In this document: positions 61,944 to 64,000 of the stretch, one piece after another
Layout: every line of letters starts with the position of its first letter
How positions within the stretch are numbered: position 1 is the stretch's first letter
DNA from: Caballeronia glathei
GTDB lineage: Bacteria; Pseudomonadota; Gammaproteobacteria; Burkholderiales; Burkholderiaceae
Direction: 5' to 3'
DNA length: 64,000 nt
NCBI RefSeq assembly: GCF_000698595.1
Contig: NZ_JFHC01000013.1
Location: 54,186 to 118,185 of the forward strand
Translations under genes and position numbers: made by a program
Notes under the pieces: model-generated
What the model saw: the letters and a program-made list of their open reading frames with translations, nothing else
Database searches by the model: none
Told to the model about the DNA's origin: nothing

Positions 61944-63410
61944 TCACCGTCGCGGGTTGAACAATCGCAGAAGCTCCTCGCGTAGCTCGGAAATGTCCAG
62001 CACGTGCTGGGCGCGCGTCACCGCCACGTAAAGCAGTCGCATCTCGTCTTCATCCAGCGTCAGACGCCCGTCAACGGCCTTGAAGCGAAAGTCGTTGGCT
62101 ACCTTCACTCGTTTCCATTGCAGCCCCTTGGCGCGGTGCACGGTCGAGATTACGTAGTCGGCGCCTGCCTCCGGTATAGCTCGGCGCGCAAGCTCCCGCA
62201 GATAGCCGCTACCGAACTCATCAATGATTCGCACGATCGGCAGCAGGTCTCGCCCAACCGCGCTCCGGGCGAACGATTGAGCTTCCTTCCAGCTCTCGAA
62301 TAGCGAAAACGCCGCCGGCCGGAAAGCTCGCCTGCCAGCGAGCAATTGATCGGCGCCGTCTGCAAATGACACGATCTCCGTGGGGCTCATCCGGATCGCC
62401 GCCTTGTGACCCGCTTCGACGCCCGCGGCCAATTGCCAGATCGCGGTCACGTTCTTGCGACACAAGATCGCGTCGACCGGGGGCGAGATATTCGGGTCTT
62501 CGACCATGATGGACCCGATGCCGTCCTGGCCCCGAATCGGAGTGCGCTCGCCAAGCAGAGACAGGATACGACTCGCGAGTGCCGCGAATGCAGGTCCGAA
62601 CCTGAACGATTCGGTTAGCGCACGCTCGGGCGCATCGATCTGCGCCATTGCATTCACGGCGCCGCGCCACTCATAGATTTGCTGGTAGGGATCGCCGACA
62701 TAGATGATCTGCGCGTGGCGCTGAAGGCCCAGCGTCGAGAGCATGACGCCGTCGCTGTCCTGCGCCTCGTCGAACAGGATGAAATCCGCCTCGATACGAG
62801 GTTCCGTCTGCGCCCAGACTTTCAGGTAGACGTCCGGCGCGATAGCGCTTCGTCCGCGTGGATCAGTGCTTTCATTCCACAGGCGCGCTACGTAGGGAAG
62901 CAGCGATTCGCGCAGCCAGTCGGCGGCCTTGTCCTCCACCTTTTCGTCGACAGGGATGTGGAAAGCCTCGGGTTGCAATTGCGCCGAGCGGCAAAACCGC
63001 CCCAGGCCGTCGGCGACCATCCGACCAATTTCGAATGGCGTGACTTCGACGGTCTTGCCGGTGATGGTGGGCACCTCTATCGGCCCGAGCCCGTAGCGGG
63101 TGGCCAATTCGTGCGGTGGCTCGGCCGTTAGGTTCACGCGCGCGGTCAGGGCACGAGACACGGACGCATATGCGAGCGAATGCACCGTGCGTGCGCTGAC
63201 ATTGGGTGGAAAGCCGCGGCGAGCGTGTTCAGCGATCTCCTTGTTGAAGGCGAGATAGCTGCCGCGCCTGCCAGTGAGATGATCGGCAATCAGTCGTAGC
63301 GTCGAAGTCTTTCCCGCCCCGGCATACGCCTTGATCTTCAGGTCGCCACCCCCACGAACCGCCTCGACGACAGCATGTTGTTCGGCGGTAGGCTTGAACG
63401 AATGGGGCAT
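61944..63410 (-). CDS. UvrD-like DNA helicase
   Basis: A 488-residue superfamily-1 helicase. Walker A AYAGAGKTSTL is near the N-terminus, Walker B ILFDEAQDS follows, and later SF1 motifs are YVGDPYQQIYEWRGA, ISTVHRAKGLQWKRV and LYVAVTRAQH. It is shorter than UvrD or Rep, so it is a small UvrD/PcrA-type or AddA-like helicase. The start is ATG 63410, since the family begins at this point; the longer frame adds an unconserved stretch. The cellular role (repair or mobile-element defence) cannot be told. Confidence 0.87.
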   Translation of the reverse strand: MPHSFKPTAEQHAVVEAVRGGGDLKIKAYAGAGKTSTLRLIADHLTGRRGSYLAFNKEIAEHARRGFPPNVSARTVHSLAYASVSRALTARVNLTAEPPHELATRYGLGPIEVPTITGKTVEVTPFEIGRMVADGLGRFCRSAQLQPEAFHIPVDEKVEDKAADWLRESLLPYVARLWNESTDPRGRSAIAPDVYLKVWAQTEPRIEADFILFDEAQDSDGVMLSTLGLQRHAQIIYVGDPYQQIYEWRGAVNAMAQIDAPERALTESFRFGPAFAALASRILSLLGERTPIRGQDGIGSIMVEDPNISPPVDAILCRKNVTAIWQLAAGVEAGHKAAIRMSPTEIVSFADGADQLLAGRRAFRPAAFSLFESWKEAQSFARSAVGRDLLPIVRIIDEFGSGYLRELARRAIPEAGADYVISTVHRAKGLQWKRVKVANDFRFKAVDGRLTLDEDEMRLLYVAVTRAQHVLDISELREELLRLFNPRR

Positions 63411-64000
63411 ACACGTTGCGGGGGGAGTGGAGAATGTTCGTAGTGTGCCGGAAAATGCCTTTGGAAACATGCGCCGTCCGCGGCGCCTAATCGCCCCGGC
63501 GCTTGTGTGCAGGTTTCTATCCGCCGCCATGAAACGTCATTCGCTCGCACTGCCCGCGAACAATCAGGCATCGGTTCCCCTCGGGAGCCGGCCGTTCAAT
63601 TCGCGTGGTTGAAGTGCCACCTCACTCGCGGATGATGTGGTGTAGCGTACGGCCCTCGAGCGTCTGCCGCAGCCGCGTCGCGGTTCGATGACTCGATAGC
63701 CCAAGCAGGTTGCTCACTGGTTCGTTGGTCTTGCCAGCAATGAGGTGATGATGGCCAAGGTGTTACGCAAAGACGAGGGCTCTCGTCAGGGGCCGAAGCG
63801 TCAGCTTCGCGCAAGGCCCCCGCACACAATTGAGCAGCGTGTCTGCCTTCATTGGGTTGCCACCGGCTGTGGCTACAAACTGCAAGTTCGTCTAGCGTCA
63901 TATTGCGATTCAGCCGACCATGTAAGCCAGGTCGGTTGCCCGGGCGGCAAGCGGGCGCATCGTCGCAACTTTCTGATGCTCCAGCCACAACTGGAACATC
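63411..64000. other. Right-end region, no gene recognised
   Basis: About 590 bases to the window end. The minus strand holds an open frame (63596-63988) with no recognisable domain, which may be the end of a gene starting outside the window. A 29-residue minus frame beginning MFQLWLEHQKVATMRPLAAR near 63999 is also possible. Neither is supported enough to call. Confidence 0.35.

Noticed and set aside
1..64000. CRISPR arrays, tRNA genes, rRNA genes and complete insertion sequences
   Set aside because: Looked for spaced direct repeats, cloverleaf-like segments and transposase motifs; none was convincing.

Overview
The window looks like a chromosome or chromid segment from a Burkholderiales beta-proteobacterium of the Paraburkholderia/Caballeronia type. 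This is inferred from high GC, AGGAG-type ribosome sites, MFS and 3-hydroxyisobutyrate-dehydrogenase-like catabolic genes, a chrBAC chromate operon and a RIO1-like kinase. No rRNA, tRNA, CRISPR array or intact insertion sequence was seen. Several gene remnants (acs, alkyl sulfatase, a second chrB domain, a DUF4239 gene) mark decayed junctions between modules.

Layout. (1) 1-2.5 kb: a cspA cold-shock gene with a terminator, an acetyl-CoA synthetase remnant, and three small unknown genes with good ribosome sites. (2) 2.5-14.4 kb: a seven-gene cluster of circularly permuted ATP-grasp proteins, alpha-E proteins, three transglutaminase-fold proteins and a zinc metallopeptidase. It is a predicted but unproven peptide-ligation/peptide-cleavage system. 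The ATP-grasp plus alpha-E pair occurs once as two separate genes and once as a fusion. (3) 14.8-32.9 kb: a large catabolic cluster with four NAD(P)-dependent 3-hydroxyisobutyrate-dehydrogenase-like enzymes, two MmgE/PrpD proteins, three MFS transporters, a lactonase-like metallohydrolase, an SDR, an aldehyde dehydrogenase, NIPSNAP, cupin and two carboxymuconolactone-decarboxylase-fold proteins, with LysR and GntR regulators. A short inverted-repeat motif recurs at three sites in it. (4) 33.8-39.8 kb: a TRAP transporter, LacI regulator, 2-hydroxyacid dehydrogenase and amidohydrolase operon with a LacI-type operator in front. (5) 40.5-46.8 kb: LysR and Crp/Fnr regulators, degraded genes, and a SulP transporter. 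(6) 46.9-51.4 kb: chrB-chrA-superoxide dismutase plus a truncated second ChrB domain, and a divergent DMT transporter with a histidine-rich tail. (7) 51.6-64 kb: a lipoprotein with an RNase fold but no catalytic residues, a BON protein, a FUSC/HlyD/outer-membrane efflux operon, a two-TM potassium channel, a RIO kinase and a UvrD-like helicase.

Function as a whole. The middle of the window reads as import and oxidation of small organic acids: MFS or TRAP uptake, dehydrogenation, dehydration or decarboxylation, then aldehyde oxidation. The right part reads as toxic anion and aromatic-compound efflux. The substrate of the large catabolic cluster and the product of the ATP-grasp cluster cannot be named from sequence alone.
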